Below the pieces are notes generated by a model. It searched no databases. It saw only the letters and a program-made list of their open reading frames with translations, and was not told where the DNA came from. From the NCBI GenBank assembly GCA_032433765.1, contig JAVIAB010000046.1, positions 58,258,000 through 58,321,999 of the forward strand: 64,000 bases of DNA, given 5' to 3'. The stretch is from Megaustenia siamemsis (lineage: Eukaryota > Mollusca > Gastropoda > Stylommatophora > Ariophantidae). Numbering within the stretch: the stretch's first letter is position 1; each line of letters starts with the position of its first letter. Made by a program: the position numbers and the translations under genes. Below are positions 9,641 to 21,800 of this stretch, in pieces.

Positions 9641-10118
9641 CCGATGACATTCCCTACCTACTGTTATCATACAAATGTTCTCTGATGTAAACACCAGTAT
9701 TTTCTTAAATCATTGGAACGCATCCCTGGCATTGTTAGTACAGCAAGTGCAGAATTAACACCGCACTCTGTTTTTGAGCTTAAATCTGATATGGAACAGA
9801 AAAGTGCGCCCTTCTCTATGCAGTGTAGATACGCCTTCGAATCACTGTGACCTTGAAATACATAACTTGCAATACTGTAAAACCTAATATTTATCGTATA
9901 CTGTTTTAATGCACATTATATATATATATATTTTTTTAAATACTCATATTTGCAAAATCCACATAGCCAGATTTTTAAGGTCGAGAAAAAAAAATATGAG
10001 ATTGCATGCAAAAATTCACAGCAAAACACCAATAAGTTTCTGAGGAAATTTAAGTTGAGTTTGATCATACATTTGTGAACGGACTATATATATCTTGCTA
10101 TCGTTTGTAAAGTAAACA
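9641..10118. other. Unassigned AT-rich stretch
   Basis: No gene was seen. There is a short TA run near 9917-9932 and several A/T homopolymers. Confidence 0.5.
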
Positions 10119-10203
10119 ATCAACAACAGAATTGATACAATGCTCCCTGGACAGGAAATTGAGGAAGAACATGAGCCGATCTGGCGCATGATGATTTTTA
10201 TTT
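10119..10203 (+). mobile_element. LINE-B 3' tail fragment
   Basis: CAATCAACAACAGAATTGAT followed by ACAATGC, GAAGAACATGA and GGCGCATGATGAT aligns by eye with the last 100 bases of LINE-B at 15361-15455. It is only the 3' end of the element. Confidence 0.6.
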
Positions 10204-10697
10204 AGCTGCGAGGAAAGTAAGAAAGTAAGAAAGTAAGTGGGAGAGAAAACGACCGTCAGAGATGACTCACTTTTAAGAGAGCTCCACTTTAATTTGTTTG
10301 TTTCTTTACTCCCAAAATTCTCTCTCTCTCTCACATTCTATTTCTCTCTTAGAACCTGCTAATATATCATACCAAAAATACAGACAAATAGATGAATCTG
10401 ACGGTAGATATACTTTGTATGGGGGCTGAAGCTAAATGAAGGACAGGCACAGGGAACATAAAACGAATATTTTCTTGAACTAAAGTGGGCGGAGGCGAAA
10501 TTCTTCAATATGACTTTCATTTAGTGCTGACGTGTCAGCGTTTTGCGTGGAAGATGGCGCTGATGTCTGGTTATGTAATGTGTTTGGTTCAGGGGCGGGG
10601 TGGGCAGAGGGTGTTAGAGTGTATGTGGGTGGGTTTGGATAGGGTGGCGGTCGGTAGGTTTAGTGGATAGAAGGGGAGGGACTGATTTGAAGATAAG
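10204..10697. other. Unassigned stretch
   Basis: No gene was recognised. It holds a short GAAAGTAA repeat near 10211-10235 and a TC run near 10318-10332. Small open frames here look random. Confidence 0.5.
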
Positions 10698-13600
10698 TTG
10701 AAGGTTGGGTGGATGGATGGATGGTTGGATTGTTGGTTGGATGGATTGTTGGATGAATGGATTGTTGAATGGATGGATTGTTGGATGGATGGATTGTTGG
10801 ATGGATGGATTGTTGGTTGGATGGATTGTTGGATAGATGGGTTGTTGAATGGATGGATTGTTGGATGGATGGATTGTTGGATGGATGGATTGTTGGATAG
10901 TTGGTTGGGTAGTTGGTTGGATGGATGGTTGGATGGATGGTTGGATGGATGGTTGGATGGTTAGATAGTTGGATTGATGGATATATGGTTGGATAGATGG
11001 TTGGATGGTTGTTTGAAGGATGAATGGATGGGTGGATGGTTCGATAAATGGTTGGATGTTTGGATGGTTGGTTGGATGGATGAATGGGTAGATGGTTGGT
11101 TGGATAGATGGTTGGGTGGTTGGGTGGTTGAATAGATGGTTGGATGGTTGGTTGGATGGATGGTTGGTTGGATGGATGGTTGGTAGGATAGATGGTTGGA
11201 TAGATGGTTGGATAGACGTATAGTTGTGTGGATTAATGATTGTATGGATGGATGAATTGGTGGATGAATAGTTAGATAATTCTGTGGATGGATGGGTGGT
11301 TATGTGCATGCATGGTTGTGTGGATGGATGGTCCAGTGAATGGATGATTGAGATGTAGATGGATGGTTGGGAGGATGGATGGATAGATGGCTGTTTGAAT
11401 GGATGGCTGTGTGGATGTATGGATGGGTAAATATATTGTTGGATCGCTATGTGGTTGGATGGTTATGTGTATGTATGGATGAATGAATGGATTGTTGGAT
11501 GGCTGTGTGAATGTATGGATGGTGGGGTGTATGGATGAATATGTAGATGGATGGACGCTTGTTTGGATGGTTGTGTGGATGGATTGTTGGATGGTTGTAT
11601 GTATGGTTGGATGGTTGTATATATGGTTGGATGGTTGTATGTATAGTTGGATGGTTGTGCGGATGGATGGTTGTGCGGATGCATGGTTGGATGGTTGTAT
11701 GTATGGTTGGATGGTTGTATGTATGGTTGGATAGTTGGATGGTTGTATGTATGGTTGGATAGTTGGATGGTTGTATGTATGGTTAGATGGATGGTTGGAT
11801 GGTTGTATGTATGGTTGGATGGATGTTTGTGTGGATGGATGGTTGGTTGATTGGATGGATGGTTGTAAGTATGGTTGGTTGGATGGATGGTTCGTTGGAT
11901 GGTTGTATGTATGGTTGGATGGATGTTTGTGTGGATGGATGGTTGGTTGGATGGTTGATTGGATGTATGGTTCTATGGATGGTTGGTTGTATGGATGGTT
12001 GGTTGGATGGTTGTATGGAAGGTTGGTTGTATGGATGGTTGGTTGGATGGTTGTATGGATGGTTGGTTGGATGGTTGTATGGAAATTTGGTTGGATGGAT
12101 GGTTGGTTGGATGGTTGTATGGAAGATTGGTTGGATGGATGGTTGGTTGGATGGTTGTATGGAAGGTTGGTTTGATGGATGGTTGGTTGGATGGTTGTAT
12201 GGAAGGTTGGTTGGATGGATGGTTGGTTGGATGGAAGGTTGGTTGGATGGATGGTTGGTTGGATGAATGGTTGGTTGGATGGTTGTATGTAAGGTTGGTT
12301 GGATGAATGGTTGGTTGGATGGTTGTATGTAAGGTTGGTTGGATGGTTGGATGGATGGTTGGTTGGATGGATGGTTGGTTGGATGGTTGTATGTAAGGTT
12401 GGTTGGATGGATGGATGGTTGGATGGATGGTTGGTTGGATGGATGGTTTGTTGGATGGATGGTTGGTTGGATGGATGGTTGGTTGAATGGTTGTATGTAA
12501 GGTTGGTTGGATGGATGGTTGGTTGGATGGATGGTTGGTTGGATGGATGGTTAGTTGGATGGATGGTTGGTTGGATGGTTGGATGGATGGTTGGTTGGAT
12601 GGATGGTTGGATGGATGGATGGTTGGTTGGATAGTTGTATGGATGGTTGGTTGGATGATTGTATGGATGATTGTATGGATGGTTGTGTGGATGGTTGGAA
12701 GGACGCTTGTTTGGATTGATGGTTGGATGGTTGTGTGGGTGGATGGTTGGTTGGATGGTTGTGTGGATGGTTGTGTGGATGGATGGTTGGATGGATGGAT
12801 GGTTGGATGGTTGTATGGATGGATGGTTGGTTGGATGGTTGTGTGAATGGATCATTGGATGGATATATGGTTAATTGTGTGGGTGGATGGTTGGTTGGAT
12901 GGTTGTATGGTTGTATGGTTGTATGGATGGTTGTATTGTTGTATGGAAGGTTGCATGGTTGTATGGATGGTTGTATGGATGATTGGATGGTTGTATGGAT
13001 GGTTGTATAGATGGTTGTATGGATGGTTGTATGGTTGTATGGATGATTGGATGGTTGGATGAATGGTTGTATAGATGGTTGGATGGTTGTATGGATGGTT
13101 GCATGGTTGTATGGATGGTTGTATGGTTGTATGGATGGTTGTATGATAGTTGTATGGTTGTATGGATGGTTGTATGGATGGTTGGATAGTTGTATGGATG
13201 GTTGTATGGTTGTATGGTTGGTTGTATGGATGGTTGTATGGATAGTTGGATGGATGGTTGAATGGATAGTTGGATGGTTGTATGGATGGTTGTATGGATG
13301 GTTGGATGGATGGTTGAAGGGATAATTGGATGGTTGTATGGTTGTATGGATGGTTGTATGGATGGTTGTATGGATGGTTGCATGGTTGTATGGATGGGAT
13401 GGTTGTATGGATGATTGTGTGGATGGTTGTATGGATGGTTGCATGGTTGTATGGATGGTTGTATGGATGTATGTATAGATGGTTGCATGGTTGTATGGAT
13501 GTATGGATGGTTGTATGGATGGTTGTATGGATGGTTGTATGGATGGTTTTATGGATGGTTGGATGGTTTTATGGATGATTGGATTGATGGTTGTTTGGAT

Positions 13601-14265
13601 TAATGGTGGATGGTTGTATGGATGGTTGTGTGGATGGATGTTGGATGGTTGTATGAATTGCTGGAAGGATGATCGTGTGGATGGATGGTTGTTTGGTTGG
13701 TTTGATGGACGCTTGTTTGGATAGAAGTTGAATGGTTTGATGGATGGTTGTGTGGTCATGTGGATGGATGAATGGATTGTTGGATGGCTGTGTGGATGAA
13801 TGGTTATGTGGATGCATGGCTGGATGGATGGATGGATGGTCTGGTGGATGGCTGTGGATGAATGGGTGTGTAGATAAATGGTTGTGTGGATGGATGGGTG
13901 TATTGTTGGGTGGATGGATGAATGGTTGAGTTGATGAATGATTGTTTGGTTGGATGGATGGATGTGTGGACAGATAGAAAGTTGTGTGGATTGATAATTT
14001 ATTTAATGAATGGATGGTTGTGCGGATGGATGGATGGATGATTGAATGGATGGTTGGATGGATGGTTGTGTGGATAGTTGGATGTATAAGTGGATGGGTG
14101 GGTGAATGCTTGGAAGGCTGAATGCGTGGTTGGGTGGATGGATGTATATATATATATATGGTTGTATGGATGGAGAAATGGTGGGTGGATGAATGGATAA
14201 TTGTGTGGATAGTTGTGTGGATGGATGTGTAAGTTTCTGGATGGATAAATGGTTGTGTGGATGTA
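10698..14265. repeat. 3.6-kb GGNT-type simple-sequence tract
   Basis: A tetranucleotide-phased tract of GGAT, GGTT, GTAT, TGTG and GAAT words, such as GGTTGGATGGATGGTTGG. The plus strand is G/T-rich and nearly free of C; the minus strand is A/C-rich. Sub-patterns change along it: GGATTGTT at the left, GGTTGTATG in the centre, and looser words at the right. Long open frames on both strands (poly-PSNHPT on the minus strand) follow from the lack of stop-forming words and are not genes. Confidence 0.95.
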
Positions 14266-14434
14266 ATCCCAAGTTATGAGTTCACAGACCACTATTTGGA
14301 GACAGCTTGTTTCTGGTTTTTACTGAGAAAAGACCTAGCAATATTTCATGAACTGAACAATCTGAATTTTGAGTCAAATGTTAAAAGTGGCAGGTCTGAT
14401 CGTGATTGAGCATCAGCGATATTATGTAGCCAAA

Positions 14435-14658
14435 ACATAAATAATGTGTAGAATAGTGAGTACCATCAAGTGGCCAAGTCAGCGGTCACAACATAAATTA
14501 TGTGTAGAATAGTGAGTACCATCAAGTGGCCAAGTCAACGGTCACAACATAAATTATGTGTAGAATAGTGAGTACCATCAAGTGGCCAAGTCAACGGTCA
14601 CAACATAAATTATGTGTAGAATAGTGAGTACCATCAAGTGGCCAAGTCAACGGTCACA
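14435..14658. repeat. 56-bp minisatellite, 4 copies, running into LINE-B
   Basis: Units start at 14435, 14491, 14547 and 14603, exactly 56 bp apart. The end of each unit (CGGTCACAACATAAATTATG) is the same as the first coding bases of LINE-B at 14651-14670, where they read GHNINYV ahead of RYADD. The unit thus contains LINE-derived sequence plus about 34 bp of other sequence. Confidence 0.92.
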
Positions 14659-15465
14659 ACATAAATTATGTGCGATATGCGGATGACACAGTCTTAATAG
14701 CAGAGACAGAGAATGAACTACATGAAATGATAGACATAATAGTAAAAGAAAGCAACAAGAAAGGTCTCAGTCTGAATAGTAAGAAAACAGAAGTAATGGT
14801 TATATCGACGAAACAATCATCACCATCATGCAGCATAAAATAAACGAGACAAATCTGAAACAAGTGCAACGTTTCAAAAACTTGGGCACAATATTAACAT
14901 CAGATGGGAGATGGACCACAGAAATAAAAAGCAGAATAGCTCAAGCCAAAATAGCATTTCAGAAAATGAAAAACGTCTTATGCAACAAATCTATGTCAGT
15001 AGAAGTGAGAAAGAGAGTTTTTCGGTGCTATATAGAACCAATTCTGACCTATAGAAGCGAATCATGGACAGTAGGCAAACAAATGAAAATACGATTAGAG
15101 GCCACAGAGATGGGATTTCTCAGAAGAATGTTGAAAGTTCACTGGACAGCTAAAAAGACCAACGAAGAAATTCTGAAAGAGGCCAACACAAAAAGGGAGC
15201 TCCTAAAAAACATCAGAAAGAAACAATCAACATTTTTCGGGCACATCATGAGAGGAGAAGGGTTGGAATGCTTGGTTACAACTGGCAAAATAAAAGGAAA
15301 GAGAGATCCAGACAACAAAGAGAGAAAATACTGGATAGCTTGGTGTCATGGGATAGAAAACAGTCAACAACAGAACTGATACGATGCACTGTAGATAGAA
15401 GATTGTGGAAGGACATGATCGCCTACGCCAACCGGTATGGCACATGATGATGATGATGATGATGA
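14651..15465 (+). mobile_element. LINE-B copy with reverse transcriptase 3' half
   Basis: Translation gives NYVRYADDTVLIAETENELH, so the YADD catalytic motif of the reverse transcriptase is near 14676-14687. It continues through KGLSLNSKKTEVMVIST, a one-base frameshift near 14838, then FKNLGTILTSDGRWTTEIKS, GFLRRMLKVHWTAKKTNEEI, KKQSTFFGHIMRGEGLECLV and KGKRD, with the stop at 15379. The tail ends in an ATGATG run at 15443-15462. The copy is 5'-truncated just before YADD, exactly at the edge of the 56-bp array. It is the longest LINE-B copy here and the reference for the shorter fragments. Confidence 0.88.
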
Positions 15466-15600
15466 GAGTCTTCCGCCAATTGTCACTATTTTGGGCGTGC
15501 TGTTCGATTATAGAGAGTGAATCTATGCCTGTTATCCTTGCCTCTTGTGTTAGAGTTATTTTCAGTGTTTCTCGAGTGTCATCTTATCCCATTTGAGAGC
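15466..15600 (-). mobile_element. LINE-C C-terminal fragment, inverted
   Basis: The minus strand reads DDTRETLKITLTQEARITGI and DSLSIIEQHAQNSDNWRK, matching RETLRRTLMREARAAGIGSL in the LINE-C copy at 7636-8182. It abuts the ATGATG tail of LINE-B, so the two elements are joined end to end. Confidence 0.72.
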
Positions 15601-16410
15601 TGTTCAGTAATTCTCTGCGAGATGATATGCTGGTGTGAGGAAAGTGTAGCCCCGAAACTAAATCTGCAAATCTTGTGAGACCCCTTGGATTATGTGGGGG
15701 CCCCAAGCTCTTGCTTATTAAGTTGACAGGTCAATCCTGTCCTGGGCTGATGCTGAAAGTCTCAAGTTTGTTGATAATGTCGAAGTACTTGTAAACACGT
15801 ATCTGTAAAGAAGCGTTACATCTTCAAGCAAATGCCACAGATTTAACTATTAATTATCCATGATTCATACCCATATGACAAGAATACTCTAGGTTAAAAT
15901 AAACCAACCTTAGCTTTCACATTCTTTTAGCAAAAATTAACCGGTCAGAAAGATTTTACGAATGTATGTTTTGATGCTACTAATTTTTTTTAGCTTTAAT
16001 TGTAGTTACACTTTCCAGTGCTGGAAAGACCTGAATGGGCTACTGTTTACGTGGCTTGCCTGGTTGGCTGCCACGAAATGAACAAACTCATCGTTCCTAG
16101 CCATGCCACGTCTACAGAAGTTTTCTGGAATGTCAGAGGCGAGCTTTTCTGACGGGGGGAGGAGGGGGGGGGGGGGCGTTCTTCTTGCAGACGTTGCATT
16201 ATTGCAAACTGTTGCCGCGACCTTAGGCAAAATGTAGAGGCAAGCCAAATCTTAATGCTGTTTTGGAAGATAAGAAATAAAAATAACCTTGGCACCTACA
16301 TTATTTTGCTCTCGTTTCTTTCTTCCACTCTTTGTTGTCTTTGTTGTGTTGGTTAGGTCTTGTGCAAACAAAAAAATGTAGCTTTGACTTCTTCTTTTTG
16401 TCCTCATTTA
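15601..16410. other. Unassigned stretch with a G-run
   Basis: No gene or repeat was recognised. A G-rich run lies at 16154-16178 (GGGGGGAGGAGGGGGGGGGG) and could fold into a quadruplex. Confidence 0.5.
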
Positions 16411-16800
16411 CCTTTCAGCGTCGAGGGGGAGATATAATTTGCGGTCTTTTGCTCTTATGTTTGCCTTTCTTGCTGTTATGTAGCGTTTCAAATATTCCAT
16501 GAATCCATCTTTATCATGGTCGGCCCTTGGGTCTTATGTTCTCGCAACCTTTATTGATGACTCGTTGTGTTGTGTTTTGATCTTTCTTCCTTATCCCGTA
16601 GCCAAACCAATCTATCTGTTTCTTTATGTATTCTATGGCGGGAACTTTTTGCTCAGTTCTTCATTTCTGCTCTTGTCTCACAGACTGTTTCCTGTCGCCT
16701 AACACATTTCATCTCAGTAGAGGTTATTTTACTTCTTGTTCTTGAGTCTAAGTTTGACAAACGAAAGTATTTGATTGCATTTTCTGTAGCCGATTTCATG
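16411..16800 (-). mobile_element. LINE-D C-terminal fragment, decayed, inverted
   Basis: Reading the minus strand across frames gives ITSTEMKCVRR, YIKKQIDWFGYGIRKKDQNT, TQRVINKGCENIRPKGRP and a YISPSTLK end. This is the usual order for a LINE C-terminus (TEMKCVRR, then WFG, then GRP). It shares its end with the second LINE-D copy at 18620-18862 (YLPSTPTA). Several frameshifts and stops are present. Confidence 0.65.
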
Positions 16801-16867
16801 AATCTGTTATGTTCAATAAATAACACATCATAATAGCCAGTGCCATAGGCTCTATCATCTGATTTCA

Positions 16868-17212
16868 TAGAACAAAGAACTTAGAACAAAGAACTTAGAA
16901 CAAAGAACTTAGAACAAAGAACTTAGAACAAAGAACATAGAACAAAGAACTTAGAACAAATAACTTAGAACAAAGAACTTAGAACAAAGAACTTAGAACA
17001 TAGAACATAGAACAAAGAACTTAGAACAAAGAACATAGAACAAAGACCTTAGAACAAAGAACATAGAACATAGAACATAGAACAAAGAACATAGAACAAA
17101 GAACTTAGAACTTAGAACAAAGAACATAGAACAAAGAACTTAGAACAAAGAACAAAGAACATAGAACAAAGAACAAAGAACATAGAACAAAGAACATAGA
17201 ACAAAGAACATG
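16868..17212. repeat. 14-bp minisatellite
   Basis: A 14-bp unit, AGAACAAAGAACTT, with AGAACATAGAACAA variants and shorter 7-bp steps (AGAACAA, AGAACTT). It may have grown from a 7-bp ancestor. Confidence 0.93.
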
Positions 17213-17400
17213 AAATATTCTAAACCTCTGGTATAGTTTCAATGTCAACAGCAAAAAAACATGAGAACGTAAACTTGCGGCAATTCTAGTCTTTGTTTAC
17301 TGTTTACATTTGTAATGTGTATGTTAGGTCTGTTAGCATCTTAAAAGTTTACAGGAACGCGTTCCGGTTCGTTCAAGCTGAAGAAGTCCTGATTATAGCA
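17213..17400. other. Unassigned stretch
   Basis: Nothing recognised. The sequence is unique within the window. Confidence 0.4.
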
Positions 17401-17720
17401 ATGGGCCCATGGCGTTGTTGTTAACATCTTCGCCTGCGACCTGAAGTCTTTGGGTTCAAACTCCAGTTTGAGCAACACCTTTTTCCGACCTAAAACTCTC
17501 TCGGGGTTCAACCAGACTTTGGAAATGGGTACCAGTGATGGTCATCTGGAAGGGCGGTGGCCAGCTCACTGGATGAAGCTGAGATTTACTACAATGACGT
17601 CACTAACACTTCGTTCAACTAAAGGACTTCCAAGGCGATGTTTCAGGGAATCATGGGATTCCATGGGGTACGGGTTCGATCCTGCTTCGGACCATATATT
17701 GTTCTTTGTTTGTTTTTTCT
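17401..17720 (+). mobile_element. SINE-like, tRNA-headed remnant(s)
   Basis: A B-box-like GGGTTCAAACTCC lies at 17452-17464, preceded by CCTGCGACCTGAAGTCTTT. Downstream, AAATGGGTACCAG at 17523-17535 also occurs in the inverted SINE at 30158-30325 (ATAAATGGGTACCAGAGA). A second strong B-box-like GGGTTCGATCCTGC at 17672-17685 suggests another tRNA-derived head. No intact tRNA fold is supported. Confidence 0.5.
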
Positions 17721-17744
17721 GTTGTTGTTAATTTGTTATTTTTG

Positions 17745-18508
17745 TCTGAGTGCTGTAATACATAACTCTTCCTCCTATGTGCTGTGATACATAACTCTTC
17801 CTCCTATGTGCTGTAATACATAACTCTTCCTCCTAAGTGCTGTAATACATAACTCTTCCTCCTATTTGCTATAATACATAACTCTTCCTCCTATGTGCTA
17901 TAATACATAACTCTTCCTCCTATGTGCTATAATACATAACCCTTCCTCCTGAGTGCTGTAATACATAACACTTCCTCCTATGTGCTATAATACATAACTC
18001 TTCCTCCTATGTGCTGTAATACATAACTCTTCCTCCTATGTGCTGTAATACATAACTCTTCCTCCTATGTGCTACAATACATAACTCTTCCTTCTATGTG
18101 CTATAATACATAACTCTTCCTCCTATGTGCTGTAATACATAACTCTTCCTTCTATGTGCTATAATACATAACTCTTCCTCCTATGTGCTATAATACATAA
18201 CTCTTCCTCCTATGTGCTGTAATACATAACTCTTCCTCCTATGTGCTATAATACATAACTCTTCCTCCTATGTGCTATAATACATAACTCTTCCTCCTAT
18301 GTGTTGTAATACATAACTCTTCCTCCTATGTGCTAAAATACATAACTCTTCCTCCTATGTGCTATAATACATAACTCTTCCTCCTATGTGCTATAATACA
18401 TAACTCTTCCTCCTATGCGCTGTAATACATAACTCTTCCTCCTATGTGCTATAATACATGACTCTTCCTCCTATGTACTATAATACATAACTCTTCCTCC
18501 TATGAATC
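17745..18508. repeat. 29-bp minisatellite, about 26 copies
   Basis: Units of 29 bp hold TAATACATAACTCTTCCTCC followed by TATGTGCTA or TATGTGCTG. It is very regular, with scattered single-base variants. No coding function. Confidence 0.96.
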
Positions 18509-18619
18509 CCTACAGGTTCCCTCCCTTGCCTTCCAGGCGTACGGGGAAATATGGCCAGATTTTTTTTCCCTGATGAACGGTACATTTTTAGGTTATGTGG
18601 TCATTATCACGTCAGGCCG

Positions 18620-18862
18620 CCTTTACTTTCCAGTAACAATCTCTTCTTCTTCTTCTATCCTTCCTCTATTGCCGTTGGCGTCGAGGGGAGATATAATCTG
18701 CGATTCTTTGCTCTTCTGTTGGCCTCTTCTGGTGTTATCCCTCCTAGTGACTCTAGTATTCCCTTTATCCATCTCTTTCTCGGTCTTCCTCTTAATCTGG
18801 CGTTTTCGTAGCGTTTGTTTATGGCTCTTTGGGTCATTGTTAGTCACCTTCTTTTTTATGCT
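18620..18862 (-). mobile_element. LINE-D C-terminal fragment, inverted
   Basis: The minus strand encodes MTQRAINKRYENARLRGRPR, KRWIKGILESLGGITPEEAN and RRAKNRRLYLPSTPTAIEEG, a typical LINE C-terminal tail (GRPRKRW). It parallels the decayed copy at 16411-16800. Its inner end touches the start of the 69-bp satellite. Confidence 0.82.
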
Positions 18863-21800
18863 TCCACTACCGTTAGACGACACATAGAGCTGGTAGAGTC
18901 TCTCACCAATTGTCTCTATTCTTGATGCTTCCAGTACCGTTAGACGACACATAGAGCTGGTAGAGTCTCTCACCAATTGTCTCTATTCTTGATGCTTCCA
19001 GTACCGTTAGACGACACATAGAGCTGGTAGAGTCTCTCACCAATTGTCTCTATTCTTGATGCTTCCAGTACCGTTAGACAACACATAGAGCTGGTAGAGT
19101 CTCTCACACCAATTGTCTCTATTCTTGATGCTTCCAGTACCGTTAGACGACACATAGAGCTGGTAGAGTCTCTCCCACCAATTGTCTCTATTCTTGATGC
19201 TTCCAGTACCGTTAGACGACACATAGAGCTGGTAGAGTCTCTCCCACTAATTGTCTCTATTCTTGATGCTTCCAGTACCGTTAGACGACACATAGAGCTG
19301 GTAGAGTCTCTCCCACCAATTGTCTCTATTCTTGATGCTTCCAGTACCGTTAGACGACACATAGAGCTGGTAGAGTCTCTCCCACTAATTGTCTCTATTC
19401 TTGATGCTTCCAGTACCGTTAGACGACACATAGAGCTGGTAGAGTCTCTCCCACCAATTGGCTCTATTCTTGATGCTTCCAGTACCGTTAGACGACACAT
19501 AGAGCTGGTAGAGTCTCCCCCACTAATTGTCTCTATTCTTGATGCTTCCAGTACCGTTAGACGACACATAGAGCTGGTAGAGTCTCTCCCACCAATTGTC
19601 TCTATTCTTGATGCTTCCAGTACCGTTAGACGACACATAGGACTGGTAGAGTCTCTCCCACTAATTGTCTCTATTCTTGATGCTTCCAGTACCGTTAGAC
19701 GACACATAGAGCTGGTAGAGTCTCTCCCACCAATTGTCTCTATTCTTGATGCTTCCAGTACCGTTAGACGGCACATAGGGCTGGTAGAGTCTCTCCCACC
19801 AATTGTCTCTATTCTTGATGCTTCCAGTACCGTTAGACGGCACATAGGGCTGGTAGAGTCTCTCCCACCAATTGTCTCTATTCTTGATGCTTCCAGTACC
19901 GTTAGACGGCACATAGGGCTGGTAGAGTCTCTCCTACCAATTGTCTCTATTCTTGATGCTTCCAGTACCGTTAGACGGCACATAGGGCTGGTAGAGTCTC
20001 TCCCACCAATTGTCTCTATTCTTGATGCTTCCAGTACCGTTAGACGGCACATAGGGCTGGTAGAGTCTCTCCCACCAATTGTCTCTATTCTTGATGCTTT
20101 CAGTACCGTTAGACGGCACATAGGGCTGGTAGAGTCTCTCCTACCAATTGTCTCTATTCTTGATGCTTCCAGTACCGTTAGACGGCACATAGGGCTGGTA
20201 TAGTCTCTCCCACTAATTGTCTCTATTCTTGTCAGAGCTGGTAGAGTCTCCCATCAATTGTCTCTATTCTTGTTAGGGCTGGTAGAGTCTCCCATCAATT
20301 GTCTCTATTCTTGATAGGGCTGGTAGAGTCTCCCATCAATTGTCTCTATTCTTGTTAGGGCTGGTAGAGTCTCTCCCACCAATTGTCTCTATTCTTGATG
20401 CTTCCAGTACCGTTAGACGACATATAGGGCTGGTAAAGTCTCTCTCACCAATTGTCTCTATTCTTGATGCTTCCAGTACCGTTAGACGACACATAGAGCT
20501 GGTAGAGTCTCTCACCAATTGTCTCTATTCTTGATGCTTCCAGTACCGTTAGACGGCACATAGGGCTGGTAGAGTCTCTCCCACTAATTGTCTCTATTCT
20601 TGATGCTTCCAGTACCGTTAGACGACATATAGGGCTGGTAAAGTCTCTCTCACCAATTGTCTCTATTCTTGATGCTTCCAGTACCGTTAGACGACACATA
20701 GAGCTGGTAGAGTCTCTCCCACTAATTGTCTCTATTCTTGATGCTTCCAGTACCGATAGACGACATATAGGGCTGGTAGAGTCTCTCCCACCAATTGTCT
20801 CTATTCTTGATGCTTCCAGTACCGTTAGACGACACATAGAGCTGGTAGAGTCTCTCCCACCAATTGTCTCTATTCTTGATGCTTCCAGTACCGTTAGACG
20901 ACACATAGGACTGGTAGAGTCTCTCCCACTAATTGTCTCTATTCTTGATGCTTCCAGTACCGTTAGACGACACATAGAGCTGGTAGAGTCTCTCCCACCA
21001 ATTGTCTCTATTCTTGATGCTTCCAGTACCGTTAGACGGCACATAGGGCTGGTAGAGTCTCTCCCACCAATTGTCTCTATTCTTGATGCTTCCAGTACCG
21101 TTAGACGGCACATAGGGCTGGTAGAGTCTCTCCCACCAATTGTCTCTATTCTTGATGCTTCCAGTACCGTTAGACGGCACATAGGGCTGGTAGAGTCTCT
21201 CCTACCAATTGTCTCTATTCTTGATGCTTCCAGTACCGTTAGACGGCACATAGGGCTGGTAGAGTCTCTCCCACCAATTGTCTCTATTCTTGATGCTTCC
21301 AGTACCGTTAGACGACACATAAGGCTGGTAGAGTCTCTCACACCAATTGTCTCTATTCTTGATGCTTCCAGTACCGTTAGACGACACATAGAGCTGGTAG
21401 AGTCTCTCCCACCAATTGTCTCTATTCTTGATGCTTCCAGTACCGTTAGACGACACATAGAGCTGGTAGAGTCTCTCCCACTAATTGTCTCTATTCTTGA
21501 TGCTTCCAGTACCGTTAGACGGCACATAGAGCTGGTAGAGTCTCTCCCACCAATTGTCTCTATTCTTGATGCTTCCAGTACCGTTAGACGGCACATAGGG
21601 CTGGTAGAGTCTCTCCCACCAATTGTCTCTATTCTTGATGCTTCCAGTACCGTTAGACGGCACATAGGGCTGGTAGAGTCTCTCCCACCAATTGTCTCTA
21701 TTCTTGATGCTTCCAGTACCGTTAGACGACACATAAGGCTGGTAGAGTCTCCCACACCAATTGTCTCTATTCTTGATGCTTCCAGTACCGTTAGACGACA

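Noticed and set aside
10614..13759. Asn/Pro/Ser/His-rich and Trp/Met/Asp/Gly-rich long frames
   Set aside because: Low-complexity translation of the GGNT tract, with no start context or domain.
17672..17685. Intact tRNA gene
   Set aside because: A good B-box match, but no matching acceptor stem or anticodon arm could be built; better explained as a SINE head.
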